Positions 1-9,610 of a stretch of DNA of 64,000 bases are shown here, one piece after another. Under the pieces are notes generated by a model, which did not search any database, had not been told where the DNA came from, and saw nothing but the letters and a program-made list of their open reading frames with translations. Source of the DNA: an uncultured Saprospiraceae bacterium (GTDB lineage Bacteria; Bacteroidota; Bacteroidia; Chitinophagales; Saprospiraceae); the NCBI GenBank assembly GCA_937959275.1, contig CALGLU010000013.1, forward strand, positions 38,910-102,909. The letters run 5' to 3'. Made by a program: the position numbers and the translations under genes. How positions within the stretch are numbered: the first letter of the stretch is position 1; each line of letters starts with the position of its first letter.

Positions 1-137
1 TTGAATGGGATGATGCCATGAATTCAAGTATTGATTTATCACCAAGCCGCTATGCTTGGGATGCAAATCCTCCAATTATGCCAGACGAAAATGGTCGATA
101 TCCTATTGCTGTACCAGGTCAATCAAAAGTTGTATAA
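1..137 (+). CDS. C-terminal end of a Gfo/Idh/MocA-family oxidoreductase (partial)
   Basis: An open frame enters from the left edge and ends with TAA at 135-137. The visible 44 codons read [20 protein letters not shown] and end in AVPGQSKVV. This kind of tail is common in secreted Gfo/Idh/MocA NAD(P)-dependent sugar oxidoreductases of Bacteroidota, where the end runs ...SP.RY.....P...VPG.TK.. The stop lies 3 bp before the start of the TIM-barrel isomerase gene, so the two are probably cotranscribed. No catalytic part is visible, so the assignment rests on tail resemblance and context and is tentative. Confidence 0.55.
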   Translation, partial: EWDDAMNSSIDLSPSRYAWDANPPIMPDENGRYPIAVPGQSKVV

Positions 138-140
138 GAG

Positions 141-1085
141 ATGATGAACAGAAGATCGTTTATGGGTGCGAGTGCATTGACGGCTGCAGGTGTTAGCTTT
201 GGATGTGCATCGACAAAGGCCGCGATTAGTGATTCTGCGGTAGCCTCACAGTCATTGAATATGGCTCCTCCAGCGTTTAATTTGAAGTTTGCGCCTCATT
301 TGGGCATGTTTAAACATCATGCTGGTGAGGATCCAATTGATCAACTTAATTTTATGGCTGATCAGGGATTTAAGGCATATGAAGATAACGGGATGAAAGG
401 GCGAGATGTGGCACTTCAAGAAAAGATGGCCAGTGTCATGGCGAACCGTGGATTAGAGATGGGAGTTTTTGTTGCCCATAAAATTTATTGGAAAGAACCC
501 ACTCTGGCAAAAGGTGATGACGAATCGCGGGCAGAATTTTTAAATGACATTACCACTTCGGTTGATGTTGCTAAGCGAGTCAATGCTAAATGGATGACAG
601 TCGTGCCTGGTCATGTTGATATGCGTCAGGATATGGGCTATCAGACGGCCCATGTTGTTGAGTCATTAAAGCAAGCCTCAGCCATCTTAGAACCACATGG
701 TATTACTATGGTATTGGAGCCATTAAATTTTAGAAATCATCCTGGTTTATTCTTGACCAAGTCAGCGCAGGCATTTTCAATTTGCAAAGCAGTGAATAGT
801 CCATCTTGTAAAATACTCTTTGATATCTATCACCAACAAATACAAGAAGGTAACTTGATCCCTAATATGGAAAACTCCTGGGGTGAAATTGGTTATATCC
901 AAATCGGTGACAACCCTGGAAGAAAGGAGCCAACGACTGGAGAGATCAATTATAAAAATGTCTTTCAGTTTGTTCATGACCAAGGTTTTGAAGGTATCCT
1001 GGGTATGGAGCATGGTAATTTTCATGACGGATTAGAAGGCGAAAAGAAATTGATCGCTGCTTATCGATCAGTAGATATTTCGTAA
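141..1085 (+). CDS. Secreted sugar-phosphate isomerase/epimerase-like TIM-barrel protein (hydroxypyruvate isomerase-like)
   Basis: This is a 314-residue protein of the AP-endonuclease-2-like TIM-barrel family (hydroxypyruvate isomerase / xylose isomerase-like). The N-terminus NRRSFMGASALTAAGVSFGC combines a twin-arginine motif with a lipobox-like Cys, so export through Tat and possibly lipid anchoring are expected. Candidate metal ligands are visible in order: E in VLEPLNF, D and H in LFDIYHQQIQ, the GDNPGR loop, and E in GMEHG near the C-terminus. It follows an oxidoreductase gene by 3 bp, a frequent pairing in Bacteroidota sugar catabolism. The substrate cannot be told. ATG codons at 141 and 144 are both possible starts. 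A terminator hairpin follows at 1115-1150. Confidence 0.8.
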   Translation: MMNRRSFMGASALTAAGVSFGCASTKAAISDSAVASQSLNMAPPAFNLKFAPHLGMFKHHAGEDPIDQLNFMADQGFKAYEDNGMKGRDVALQEKMASVMANRGLEMGVFVAHKIYWKEPTLAKGDDESRAEFLNDITTSVDVAKRVNAKWMTVVPGHVDMRQDMGYQTAHVVESLKQASAILEPHGITMVLEPLNFRNHPGLFLTKSAQAFSICKAVNSPSCKILFDIYHQQIQEGNLIPNMENSWGEIGYIQIGDNPGRKEPTTGEINYKNVFQFVHDQGFEGILGMEHGNFHDGLEGEKKLIAAYRSVDIS

Positions 1086-1114
1086 ATAATTACTTTCTTT
1101 AAAACGAATTAAAT

Positions 1115-1150
1115 ACTTGGGCAAATAGTCAAATTGTCCAAGTTTTTTTT
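1115..1150 (+). terminator. Rho-independent terminator after the isomerase gene
   Basis: The 10-bp arms ACTTGGGCAA (1115-1124) and TTGTCCAAGT (1134-1143) pair with one G-U, and a run of eight T follows at 1143-1150. It lies 30 bp after the isomerase stop codon. Confidence 0.8.
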
Positions 1151-1257
1151 GCTTCGCAGCTCCTGAAGAATCAAATCACCTTATTATTAGTCATACTATA
1201 ACAAGTCTGTTATGGAATTGAAATGTATATATTTTGGGAATTGTATTGAAGCTTATT

Positions 1258-3750
1258 TTATTGCTGCGGTTTTATAGAGAAATTATCAAACCAATATGAT
1301 CTTATAGCATATTTACCTAGCAAGGCAGCTACTCTAACTTGGCCGTCATTCGTTACATCAGGAGTAAATGGGAATGAGAATGTTTGCCATTCGTTATCCA
1401 AAAAGATGTTTTTCCAGAGAGAACTTGTATTTGGACTAACATGTCTAAACACATGGATTGGTATGGTGTCAATTGTGGTCGTGTTAGAACGAGCAGCAAA
1501 TTCAACGATATATGTCTGGCCAGCAATAGTTGAAAAACCAGATTGTTCGAATTGTATATTCCAATGTGTGCCCGGACCATTAGTCACATTTATACGTGCC
1601 GCGTTAAGGCCTTCATATGGAAAAATTGGATCTAAACTCGCAGATGCTGTTCCACCTTGGTATAATCCCAGATTCCAAGGAGCTACGGTATTATCCTCAA
1701 AATCTCCATTGACTAATAGCTCTCTACAGTCCCAAATGTCAGCAAGAAAAAGCGAATTACTAATGATTGAGTTTGGATGTGCTTCAAAACCCTTGTCTAG
1801 TAAGATATGATTACCTGCTTCAAAAACAACATTTTCTCCAAAGACTTTACCGTTTGATATAATGGCATCATGTGCGCTATATAATCCATTGGGCATACTG
1901 TAATTAATCATTCTGATTGGAATACAATCATCACTGGTCAATGTTTCATCAATAACATCTGTCACTTCGATATGAAAAATTTGCAAGTCTCTATAATTTT
2001 TTGGGGAGCTACTGTTGTCATTGACTTCGACTATGACGGTGTATATATTATCTGCGTCTCGACTACCGGGTAGTTCATAATCTGGAACTGTTGCTGGCGT
2101 AAATTGTAACAAGCCAGTATGATCTACAGAAAAATGATTGAAGTCTGGACTCGCTGAAGAAATACTAAACGTGATGGCATCATTATCATTGTCCGCATAA
2201 ATTATTTTTGAAATGGGCTGTGGTGTTTGTATGTTTTCAGGGACTTGAATAAAGGGGGATGCATCGACCAGAGTTGCACCATTTTCGGAGACGATATCAA
2301 CTCCATCATTTTGTGTCCATACAGTGCCTTCGTTTATTGTACATGCATCGACATTATGGTCAAGATTAAAATCGTGCGACGTTGTATTTAAACTATCAAG
2401 AATCGTTTCTATGCAATAATTGGTTTCATTTAAGATGATATTATTATTGATAATTGAATTGGTTAAATAGTAGGATCCCAAGGAGGAATCTGTTACTTCA
2501 GTAATTAAAATTCTTGAGGTATCATTTGCAGGATTAATGATATTATTCGTGATCTGCAAGCCAGATAATCCTTCGTCAGCATAAAGGTTAGTTTTCCACC
2601 CTGCATAATTGCCTCGATGAGCCTTATCTGTTATATTACTATACCAAGCAGTTTCTACACCAATGTATGCGAATCGAGCAGGGCCATTAAGAGTATTCCT
2701 GTCAAAAATATTATTATTTGAATGAATGGCGTTATAAATCATCCATCTCGGTGCTAAACCTTCTGCGGTCAAACTGACATTTAATATATTATCTCTAAAC
2801 ACATTATGACTTGCAGCTACATAAGCTTGTAATAAGCCTTCGCCGATAGACTCATTGGTTGTTATGATATTATTTTCAATTAAATTGTGCGAAGAACCTT
2901 GCCCTAAGTGAATAGATGAAGAGATAGAATTAGATAAATTATTGTTTCTGACAATACTACAATTTGTTTCCTTTTGTAGTGAAATATTTCTCGTACAATT
3001 TGTAATTGTATTATTTTCTATGAATGTATTGATGGCTTTTGTAACACCGATACCATAATATGATCCATCAATATAATTATTAGCGATGATCGTATTGTAA
3101 GCACGAAAATTTGCAGGAGGTATAGCTTTGAATTGTTGCCAATAAGAACCACGTCCGCTCGGAGGCAATGTATCCAAAATTCTGCTATGTATGAAAATAG
3201 CTTCTCCATGAGATTGGATACCATAAAATGAATTATTGATGATCACATTATCTTGCATATCTTCTTGGCCTGTTGACTCAGCAAATAATGCGATTCCTCT
3301 GTTCCTTTCTCCACCATTATTAAATGTACAGTTTTGTACCAAAAGACGAGATGTGTTAATACCATATATGGTCCGACTATTGACATAGTTTTGGTCAAAA
3401 ACAATATCTTCTATAGTTAGGTCTTTTACATTTGACGGGTTGTTATGGGCTATGCCCAAAAGGTTAAAACCAAAAGGTCCATCAGTTGCATCTTTGATTA
3501 ACTTTATTGTTCCTCCTCTCATATACTTTATACCATGTCTAACATTTACTTTAGACATTGTACAAATCATAGCATCTGGAAACGTAACCCCTCCACAATT
3601 AATAACTGCAGAATTTATCGCCATTTCAATTGTAAGCTGATTACAAACAGGACCAAAATCCAATGGGCTGTAATCAGGAACTTGGGCATTGATCTGTTGA
3701 AAAGAAACAACAATAAACGCTAAAACGATGTATTGATTAAGTAACTTCAT
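1258..3750 (-). CDS. Secreted right-handed beta-helix protein with cadherin-like, coathanger-stack-like and carbohydrate-binding-like parts
   Basis: The 830-residue protein starts with a signal peptide (MKLLNQYIVLAFIVVSFQQI). Residues about 90-480 carry many Asn-rich strands of the type NNIITTN, IIANNYID and VRNNNLSN, typical of right-handed parallel beta-helix (NosD/pectate-lyase-like) folds. A cadherin-like stretch follows at about 510-595 (DNDAITFSISSASPDF... VIVEVNDNSS). A segment resembling the coathanger-stack module follows (NHILLDKGFEAHPNS...), then a C-terminal domain resembling family 4/9 carbohydrate-binding modules (NGDFEDNTVAPWN to the end). It may bind or cut an extracellular polysaccharide; no catalytic residues are assigned. 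There is no T9SS type A tail. It is convergent with the upstream isomerase gene and stands alone. Confidence 0.75.
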   Translation of the reverse strand: MKLLNQYIVLAFIVVSFQQINAQVPDYSPLDFGPVCNQLTIEMAINSAVINCGGVTFPDAMICTMSKVNVRHGIKYMRGGTIKLIKDATDGPFGFNLLGIAHNNPSNVKDLTIEDIVFDQNYVNSRTIYGINTSRLLVQNCTFNNGGERNRGIALFAESTGQEDMQDNVIINNSFYGIQSHGEAIFIHSRILDTLPPSGRGSYWQQFKAIPPANFRAYNTIIANNYIDGSYYGIGVTKAINTFIENNTITNCTRNISLQKETNCSIVRNNNLSNSISSSIHLGQGSSHNLIENNIITTNESIGEGLLQAYVAASHNVFRDNILNVSLTAEGLAPRWMIYNAIHSNNNIFDRNTLNGPARFAYIGVETAWYSNITDKAHRGNYAGWKTNLYADEGLSGLQITNNIINPANDTSRILITEVTDSSLGSYYLTNSIINNNIILNETNYCIETILDSLNTTSHDFNLDHNVDACTINEGTVWTQNDGVDIVSENGATLVDASPFIQVPENIQTPQPISKIIYADNDNDAITFSISSASPDFNHFSVDHTGLLQFTPATVPDYELPGSRDADNIYTVIVEVNDNSSSPKNYRDLQIFHIEVTDVIDETLTSDDCIPIRMINYSMPNGLYSAHDAIISNGKVFGENVVFEAGNHILLDKGFEAHPNSIISNSLFLADIWDCRELLVNGDFEDNTVAPWNLGLYQGGTASASLDPIFPYEGLNAARINVTNGPGTHWNIQFEQSGFSTIAGQTYIVEFAARSNTTTIDTIPIHVFRHVSPNTSSLWKNIFLDNEWQTFSFPFTPDVTNDGQVRVAALLGKYAIRSYWFDNFSIKPQQ

Positions 3751-4020
3751 TGGGGTAGATTAATAATAGTTAGTGGAGGGTAGTTGAAAGTTGTTGAACT
3801 AATTATTGCCAACATCTTTTCATGATGCTTAATTATATTAATTTTCAATGAAAAAGGCTGAATCGAAATTGAATATTTATTTAGTCGGGACATTAAAAAC
3901 TTAAGTTGGATTCAAAACGACATTTTGCTTGCTGTTTATATTCTAGATACGATAAGTCGGTATTTATTCAATTGTAGCTATGCCTTCAAAACTAATATGT
4001 ATTCTCATCGTTAGTATTGC

Positions 4021-4746
4021 ATGACACAAATAAAACTTGCTTCAACAATCCAAATCATAAGAGAAGTGCCAAATGGTAGGGGTATTGAAGTTTTATTATT
4101 GCGACGAAATAAACAACTGGAATTTGCATCTGGATTTTGGGTGTATCCTGGAGGGAAGATTGAGAATCATGAACTTCACAATAGGCCAGAATTGCAAGCT
4201 GCACGAATCGCTGGTACAAGAGAAACTATGGAAGAGGCGCAATTAACGATTAATGAAGATGCGCTACAGTTTTGTATTCATTGGACGACTCCTGTCAATG
4301 AAAACAAAAGATTTGCAACTTACTTTTTTCATACAAAAGTAGACTACCATGATTCTGAAGTTAGAGTTGACGACTCTGAAATACTTGAGCATAAATGGAT
4401 GAGTCCTCAAAATGCTCTGCATGCTTTAAAGAGCAAAGAAATTATTTTACTGCCACCAACATATATCACTTTACAAAGGATTATCGATTGTCGCAATTAT
4501 CAAGATGTCATTGCAGAATGGAAAAGATCAGAACCAGCTTTTGTAAATCCAATTATAGGAATGGATCAGTTCACAGTACACTGCATGTACCAAGGAGATG
4601 CTGGTTATGAAAATGGAGATTTCTCTTTGCAAGGAGCGAGACATCGATTGGTTGTCGACTACAAAAAGCCATCTTTTAAATTTCTACATCAAAATTGCGA
4701 TGTTTTTCCAGTAAATGGTGGAAAACATTTGATAGAGGAAGGATAA
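4021..4746 (+). CDS. NUDIX hydrolase, NUDT19-like
   Basis: This 241-residue protein has a NUDIX fold. It shows WVYPGGKIE followed, after an insertion, by RETMEEAQL, which fits the NUDIX helix RE-U-xEE-x-G-U with an insert between the glycine loop and the helix, as in the NUDT19/RP2 type. The usual Gly near the end of the box is Gln here. NUDT19-type enzymes hydrolyse CoA or acyl-CoA to 3',5'-ADP and phosphopantetheine, but the substrate here is unknown. The gene is followed 74 bp later by the zinc peptidase gene on the same strand. Confidence 0.8.
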   Translation: MTQIKLASTIQIIREVPNGRGIEVLLLRRNKQLEFASGFWVYPGGKIENHELHNRPELQAARIAGTRETMEEAQLTINEDALQFCIHWTTPVNENKRFATYFFHTKVDYHDSEVRVDDSEILEHKWMSPQNALHALKSKEIILLPPTYITLQRIIDCRNYQDVIAEWKRSEPAFVNPIIGMDQFTVHCMYQGDAGYENGDFSLQGARHRLVVDYKKPSFKFLHQNCDVFPVNGGKHLIEEG

Positions 4747-4820
4747 CACAGATTTTACATTCCCTATGGAACCATATATTTGATATTTAAATTACATTAG
4801 TGTAAATAACACATATAAAT

Positions 4821-5714
4821 ATGCGATGGCAAGGAAAAGAACAAAGTAAAAATGTCGAGGATAGACGGGGAGAACAGTCAAGCCGAGGTAGATCAGTTGG
4901 AGTAGGAGGTGGTTTAGGTATAGGGGTTTTATTGTTGGCAGGATTAATATTTTTGCTGGGAGGAGATCCGTCTGGTTTTCTACAACAGGCTCAGCGTCAG
5001 CCAGTTCCGCAACAACAACCCCAGCAGCGGACTGATGGTCAGTCGACATATGTCGGTACAGAACAAGAAGAGGCTCTTGCAGATATTGCAGGTGTCGTTT
5101 TAAAAGAAACAGAAGATGTATGGGGATCTATATTCCCGACTCAGCTAGGCAAACGCTATGTGCCTGCTCGGCTTGTCCTATTTGAGCAAAGCATCGCATC
5201 AGCATGTGGTATGGCTGGCTCTGCAACAGGTCCATTCTATTGTCCAGGAGATAATAAGATCTATTTGGATGTTGATTTTTATGATCAATTAAAGAAAAAT
5301 TTTGGTGCGCCCGGTGATTTTGCTTTTGCTTACGTCGTCGCCCACGAGGTAGGGCATCATGTACAAAATCAATTGGGCTATACGACCTATGTTCATAATC
5401 AAAAGAATCGGGTCAGCCAAGCTGCCTATAACGATTTATCAGTTAGACTTGAGTTGCAAGCAGATTTTCTTGCAGGCGTATGGGCACACCATACCTATAA
5501 GAATACTGATCTAATTGAGGATGATGATTTTGAAGAAGCTATGCGAGCAGCTGAAGCGATTGGTGATGATAACATCCAGCGCCAGACGCAAGGATATATT
5601 CGACCGGAAACATTCACTCATGGTACATCTGAGCAGCGGATGAGATGGTTTAGGTATGGATTGGAGACTGGAGATATTAGTAAAGGAGATACCTTTAATG
5701 CACGAAGGTTATAA
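4821..5714 (+). CDS. ypfJ: YpfJ-family neutral zinc metallopeptidase
   Basis: The 297-residue protein has the layout of the YpfJ/KPN_02809 family. It has a short cytoplasmic N-terminus (MRWQGKEQSKNVEDRRG), one membrane helix at about 27-47 (GVGGGLGIGVLLLAGLIFLL), a Gln/Pro-rich linker at about 53-72, and a globular peptidase-like domain. The zinc motif HEVGHH is at residues 175-180, with H175, E176 and H179 as expected ligands and base; E at LELQADFLAGVW is the likely third ligand. Most of the protein should face the periplasm. Its role in cells is poorly known for the whole family. Length agrees with the family. Confidence 0.9.
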   Translation: MRWQGKEQSKNVEDRRGEQSSRGRSVGVGGGLGIGVLLLAGLIFLLGGDPSGFLQQAQRQPVPQQQPQQRTDGQSTYVGTEQEEALADIAGVVLKETEDVWGSIFPTQLGKRYVPARLVLFEQSIASACGMAGSATGPFYCPGDNKIYLDVDFYDQLKKNFGAPGDFAFAYVVAHEVGHHVQNQLGYTTYVHNQKNRVSQAAYNDLSVRLELQADFLAGVWAHHTYKNTDLIEDDDFEEAMRAAEAIGDDNIQRQTQGYIRPETFTHGTSEQRMRWFRYGLETGDISKGDTFNARRL

Positions 5715-5805
5715 GACATTTTAGACTCCAATTTTTTAATTTATACCATTCTTAACATTTTTTTTGCAGTAAGATATTTATCTTCCTAATTCAAAAAATT
5801 ACAAT

Positions 5806-6144
5806 ATGAAATTAATACTATTTTTATCTAGCTTTTTAGTGCTTGCAGCAGTTGCAGATCACACGGGTACATACAATTATTCAATAGCCTCACCTGACGG
5901 GATGACGTATAAAGGAGATATTGTGTTGACACTGGTAGATGGAGAGTACAACGGTGAAATACAATCTGATGGAGGAAGTATGCCACTTAAAGAGTTAGAA
6001 ATTGTAGAAGATGAAGTTAATTTCCACATCATCTTTCAAGGTTATAAAGTACAGTTTGATGGCATCTTTGAAGAGGGCGCAATTGTAGCAACAGCTTCTG
6101 TGGACGGTATGGATTTTCCATTCAAAGCCACTAAGAAAGATTAA
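5806..6144 (+). CDS. Small secreted beta-rich protein of unknown function
   Basis: This is a 112-residue protein. The first 17 residues (MKLILFLSSFLVLAAVA) form a signal peptide. The mature part is short alternating strands (GTYNYSIASPDGMTYKGDIV, LVDGEYNGEIQ, VNFHIIFQGYKVQFDGIF, VATASVDGMDFPFKATKK), suggesting a small lipocalin-like or beta-sandwich fold. Similar small proteins occur in Bacteroidota, but I cannot name a function. A strong terminator follows 56 bp downstream. It stands 91 bp after the ypfJ gene, so it may have its own promoter. Confidence 0.65.
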   Translation: MKLILFLSSFLVLAAVADHTGTYNYSIASPDGMTYKGDIVLTLVDGEYNGEIQSDGGSMPLKELEIVEDEVNFHIIFQGYKVQFDGIFEEGAIVATASVDGMDFPFKATKKD

Positions 6145-6200
6145 AGAATCAATGACTCTGTGAACACTTGGCCTAACGAATAGTTAGTCTTAAAAATAAA

Positions 6201-6236
6201 GAAAGACCTCCAATTTGAATTGGAGGTCTTTCTTTT
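6201..6236. terminator. Bidirectional terminator between convergent genes
   Basis: The perfect inverted repeat GAAAGACCTCCAATT (6201-6215) and AATTGGAGGTCTTTC (6218-6232) is followed by TTTT on the plus strand and by TTTATTTTTAA when read on the minus strand. It sits between the small secreted protein gene (plus) and the aromatic operon (minus) and can serve both. Confidence 0.88.
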
Positions 6237-6379
6237 TACATCTCTTTTTAGATTTAGCGAAACATAAGCGTTTTTTTGCTTATCTCTCAGACCTACCTTC
6301 TCAGCCCTTCTCAGCTGCCAGGCTCAAAACTCAACCAAGCCTTTCACTTCATCCACCACGGAATGTCCCGCTTTGCTCC

Positions 6380-6428
6380 CACATTCAACACCCAACACCT
6401 AAAACTCAACACCCAAAACTCAACACCG
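6380..6428. repeat. Short degenerate tandem words (AACTCAACACCC type)
   Basis: Just beyond the stop of the DAHP synthase gene the DNA repeats the words CAACACCCA and AAACTCAACACC three to four times. It is non-coding and low in complexity, like the other word-repeat spacers in this window (53127-53349, 53896-54062, 63633-63686). Confidence 0.5.
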
Positions 6429-6442
6429 CGACCAAAGGGAGC

Positions 6443-7525
6443 TTACCCTTTCATCACTTGCTCCTGCTGGTTGATACTCTCATCATGAATCGCTCGTAAG
6501 AATTTATCTATGAACTCTTCACTTAGACCTTCGGCAGCTCCTTTTTCTTTTGCTGCTTTGGTTAGTTCTTCCCAGCGCTTAGCTTGGTAGATGGTGATGT
6601 CATTCTTCTTCTTGTAGTCACCAATCTTTCGAGCGACAGACATTCTAGATACCAATAAGTTTAAGATGTCATTGTCTATTTCGTTGATATCCTGACGAAG
6701 GAAGTTTAAGCTATCTTGAGCTGCTACATCACCTTCGCTCATCAATCTAAGCTTCAAATCTGTGATCAATTTACCAAGTACTTCTGGAGTGATTTGCTGC
6801 TTAGCATCTGTCCAGGCATTGTCAGGATCTCTGTGAGTCTCGATCATAAGACCATCATAACTTAAGTCAACTGCTTTCTGAGAGACATCAGCCAATAGAT
6901 CTCTTCGACCACAAATATGACTCGGATCACAGATCATCGGCACTTCTGGACGCTCTTTCATGAAGTCTAAAGCGATTTGCCATTGTGGTCGATTCCTATA
7001 GACCTTCTCACCAGTATTGGAGAATCCTCTATGGATCACACCAACGTTCTTAATGCCGACTTTTTCAAAACGATCGACTGCTCCTAACCATAGCTTCAAA
7101 TCTGGATTGATTGGATTTTTAACTAATACAGGGACGTCCACACCTCTTAATGCCTCTGCAATCTCTTGGACAGAAAACGGGTTAACAGATGTCCTCGCGC
7201 CAATCCAGATCACGTCTACGCCAAAGGCCAGACACATCTCAGCATGACCTGCTCGTGCAGCCTCGACTGTTATTGGTAATCCTGTCTCCTCTTTGACCCT
7301 CTTCATCCAAGGGAGTCCAGCGACGCCTACACCTTCGAAGTTGCCTGCAGATGTTCGGGGTTTCCAGATGCCTCCACGAAGCATGTCTACTTTTCCAGTG
7401 GCAGCGATCCCTTTACAGGTCTCTACTAATTGCTCTTCAGTCTCGACACTACATGGTCCAGCTATGACAACTGGTGTATCTGTTTTGCGAAACCAGTTCG
7501 TTTTTGATGATGATTGTGTTTCCAT
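6443..7525 (-). CDS. Bifunctional DAHP synthase / chorismate mutase (AroQ class)
   Basis: The 360-residue enzyme has two parts. Residues about 1-265 are a DAHP synthase of the KDO8P-synthase-like class (GPCSVE at 23-28, RGGIWKPRTS at 50-59, ICDPSH, IETHRDP), which joins phosphoenolpyruvate and erythrose 4-phosphate at the entry to the shikimate pathway. Residues about 272-357 are an all-helical AroQ chorismate mutase (LRQDINEIDNDILNLLVSRM, VARKIGDYKK), which makes prephenate. In this family the mutase domain also carries feedback control by aromatic products. It is the last gene of the pheA-aminotransferase-tyrA operon, 28 bp after tyrA. Confidence 0.93.
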   Translation of the reverse strand: METQSSSKTNWFRKTDTPVVIAGPCSVETEEQLVETCKGIAATGKVDMLRGGIWKPRTSAGNFEGVGVAGLPWMKRVKEETGLPITVEAARAGHAEMCLAFGVDVIWIGARTSVNPFSVQEIAEALRGVDVPVLVKNPINPDLKLWLGAVDRFEKVGIKNVGVIHRGFSNTGEKVYRNRPQWQIALDFMKERPEVPMICDPSHICGRRDLLADVSQKAVDLSYDGLMIETHRDPDNAWTDAKQQITPEVLGKLITDLKLRLMSEGDVAAQDSLNFLRQDINEIDNDILNLLVSRMSVARKIGDYKKKNDITIYQAKRWEELTKAAKEKGAAEGLSEEFIDKFLRAIHDESINQQEQVMKG

Positions 7526-7553
7526 TGTGTTTGTATTTCAGTTTATATGTTTT

Positions 7554-8420
7554 CTAACTTAATTTGACAACGTTTAATTTTAGTCCGTTGAGTACTCGTT
7601 TGATTTCATTTGCCTTTTGCATCAACTCTTTTGATGATACTGTATCACCTTTATCTATGACCTCTTTAAAATGCGTGAGGTGTGTAATGTATTTACTTAA
7701 CGCATCAGATAGATGAATTGAGTTTTTATTAAAAATCGATGACCAGGTTTCTGGATTACTTTTCGCCAACCGAACTGTTGATTCAAAACCTGTACTTGCA
7801 AGATTGAATATTTGTTTTTGATCTTGCTCAATATCTAATACGGTTAATGCCAATGTAAACGCACTGACATGTGACAAGTGTGACACATAAGCCATATGCT
7901 TATCATGAGAATCCGCATCCATAAATAAAGACTGCATGCCTAAATCATTAAAAATCTTCAACACAGATTCCAAGGCATCTTCTGCTACTTTATGTTCTTC
8001 GCAGATAATATTTTTTTTGTCTCTAAATAAATTTATAATGGCTGCACCTGGTCCTGAAAATTCAGTACCTGCCAAGGGATGCGCTGCTACATATCGCTCT
8101 CTCTTCTCATGATCACCTAAGGCCTTACATATCTCAGCTTTAGTCGACCCAACATCAAAGACTGTCTGGTTCCATTTTATAGTATTCAATAAATACAGAC
8201 TGACCGCTTCAATGGCATCCACGGGAATACAAACAGCAAATACATCTGCCTCTCCAACCGCTTCATCCAAAGCCATCACTGTATCCACTAGCCCAAAATC
8301 AATTGCTTTTTCTTGATGCTGTACATTATCATCCACCCCGATAACAGTATAGCCTAGCTGTCTACATTCCTTGGCGATTGACCCACCTATTAATCCTAGT
8401 CCAATGACAGCTAGCTTCAT
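7554..8420 (-). CDS. tyrA: Prephenate dehydrogenase
   Basis: This is a 288-residue NAD(P)-dependent prephenate dehydrogenase, converting prephenate to 4-hydroxyphenylpyruvate for tyrosine synthesis. The N-terminal Rossmann motif GLGLIGGS is at residues 7-14. It is followed by family motifs DVGSTKAEIC, HPLAGTE (catalytic-region His) and SHLSHVSAF in the helical dimerisation domain. No ACT domain is present, so feedback control probably lies with the other enzymes of the operon. Its ATG overlaps the TGA of the aminotransferase gene by 4 bp (ATGA), showing translational coupling. Confidence 0.93.
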   Translation of the reverse strand: MKLAVIGLGLIGGSIAKECRQLGYTVIGVDDNVQHQEKAIDFGLVDTVMALDEAVGEADVFAVCIPVDAIEAVSLYLLNTIKWNQTVFDVGSTKAEICKALGDHEKRERYVAAHPLAGTEFSGPGAAIINLFRDKKNIICEEHKVAEDALESVLKIFNDLGMQSLFMDADSHDKHMAYVSHLSHVSAFTLALTVLDIEQDQKQIFNLASTGFESTVRLAKSNPETWSSIFNKNSIHLSDALSKYITHLTHFKEVIDKGDTVSSKELMQKANEIKRVLNGLKLNVVKLS

Positions 8421-9610
8421 AGTAAAACAGTCGATTTTTTGGTTTGTAAATAGCTGCTAACTCGTTGTATCGCAGAGTCTAATATCTCTACCGAACTACA
8501 GAGCGCTATACGTATATATCGATCTCCGTTACTACCAAAAATAAACCCAGGAGTAATAAAGACCAGAGATTCTTGTAGAATGTCTTCTATCCAATGCTCA
8601 ACATTCATCACATGCTCAGGTACTGATCCCCACACAAATAAGCCAGCAGATTCTTTGTCACATGCGCAGCCTAATAAGTCCATCAGCTGCCAGGCTTTCT
8701 CTCGTCGTTTTTCATATATAGCATTTAAGTGATCAAACCACTCCTGCTCTAGACTTAGTGCTTTTACAGCAGCTAGTTGTATTGGTTTGTACATGCCTGA
8801 ATCCATATTGGATTTGAATTTCATCACAGCATCTATGTATGCTGACTTGCCAACCATGACACCGACTCGCCATCCAGCCATATTAAAGCATTTACTCAAT
8901 GAATTTAATTCAATGGCAACATCTTTAGCTCCTGGTACTTGCATGATACTAATCGGATTGTCATTCAGAATAAATCCATATGGATTATCATGACAAATTA
9001 AAATTTCATGTGCTTTGCCAAAGGCGACAAGCTCTTCAAAAAGAGCTGCATCTGCGTGTTGGCCAGTCGGCATATTCGGATAGTTAACCCACATGATTTT
9101 AACCTTGCTCAAATCCTGTTTTGCTAATGCTTGTAGATCAGGTTTCCAATGATTAGCAGCAGTCAGGTCAAAGTTTCTGACAGTAGCTCCGGCTAATTTG
9201 CTCGCCATGCGATACGCAGGGTAGCCAGGATTTGGCACTAAGACCTCATCGCCTTCATTTAGAAAACTCATCGAAATATGCATGATCCCTTCCTTCGAAC
9301 CAATCAATGGTAATACTTCTGAGCTAAAGTCGAGATCAACAGCAAACCATCTTTGATACCAGGATGCGAACGCTTGGCGCAATGCAGGAATACCTTTATA
9401 ACTTTGATACTTATTTGCAACAGCATCTTTAGTACCGTCTTTGAGCGCTTGCAGAATGTCATCTGGTGGACTCAAGTCAGGACTGCCTATGCCCAGATTA
9501 ATCACGTCTTTACCCATCTGCTGCATGGCAGCAATTTGTGCCAGTTTTGTGGCAAAGTAGTAGGTCTTAACTAGACCGATCCTATGCGATGGTTTGATGA
9601 TCATAAACAC
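8417..9610 (-). CDS. Class I/II aminotransferase of the aromatic operon
   Basis: The 397-residue PLP enzyme is of fold type I. The PLP lysine is K240 in NSLSKCFNMAGWRVG. Other family marks are NLGIGSPDLSPP, PNPGYPAY, NYPNMPTGQ and the C-terminal arginine in YIRIALC. Placed between pheA and tyrA, it probably transaminates phenylpyruvate and 4-hydroxyphenylpyruvate to Phe and Tyr, though its sequence type also resembles LL-diaminopimelate aminotransferase-like proteins. Two ATG codons (9610 and 9604) are possible; both overlap the 3' end of pheA by more than 20 bp, indicating tight coupling. Confidence 0.88.
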   Translation of the reverse strand: MFMIIKPSHRIGLVKTYYFATKLAQIAAMQQMGKDVINLGIGSPDLSPPDDILQALKDGTKDAVANKYQSYKGIPALRQAFASWYQRWFAVDLDFSSEVLPLIGSKEGIMHISMSFLNEGDEVLVPNPGYPAYRMASKLAGATVRNFDLTAANHWKPDLQALAKQDLSKVKIMWVNYPNMPTGQHADAALFEELVAFGKAHEILICHDNPYGFILNDNPISIMQVPGAKDVAIELNSLSKCFNMAGWRVGVMVGKSAYIDAVMKFKSNMDSGMYKPIQLAAVKALSLEQEWFDHLNAIYEKRREKAWQLMDLLGCACDKESAGLFVWGSVPEHVMNVEHWIEDILQESLVFITPGFIFGSNGDRYIRIALCSSVEILDSAIQRVSSYLQTKKSTVLL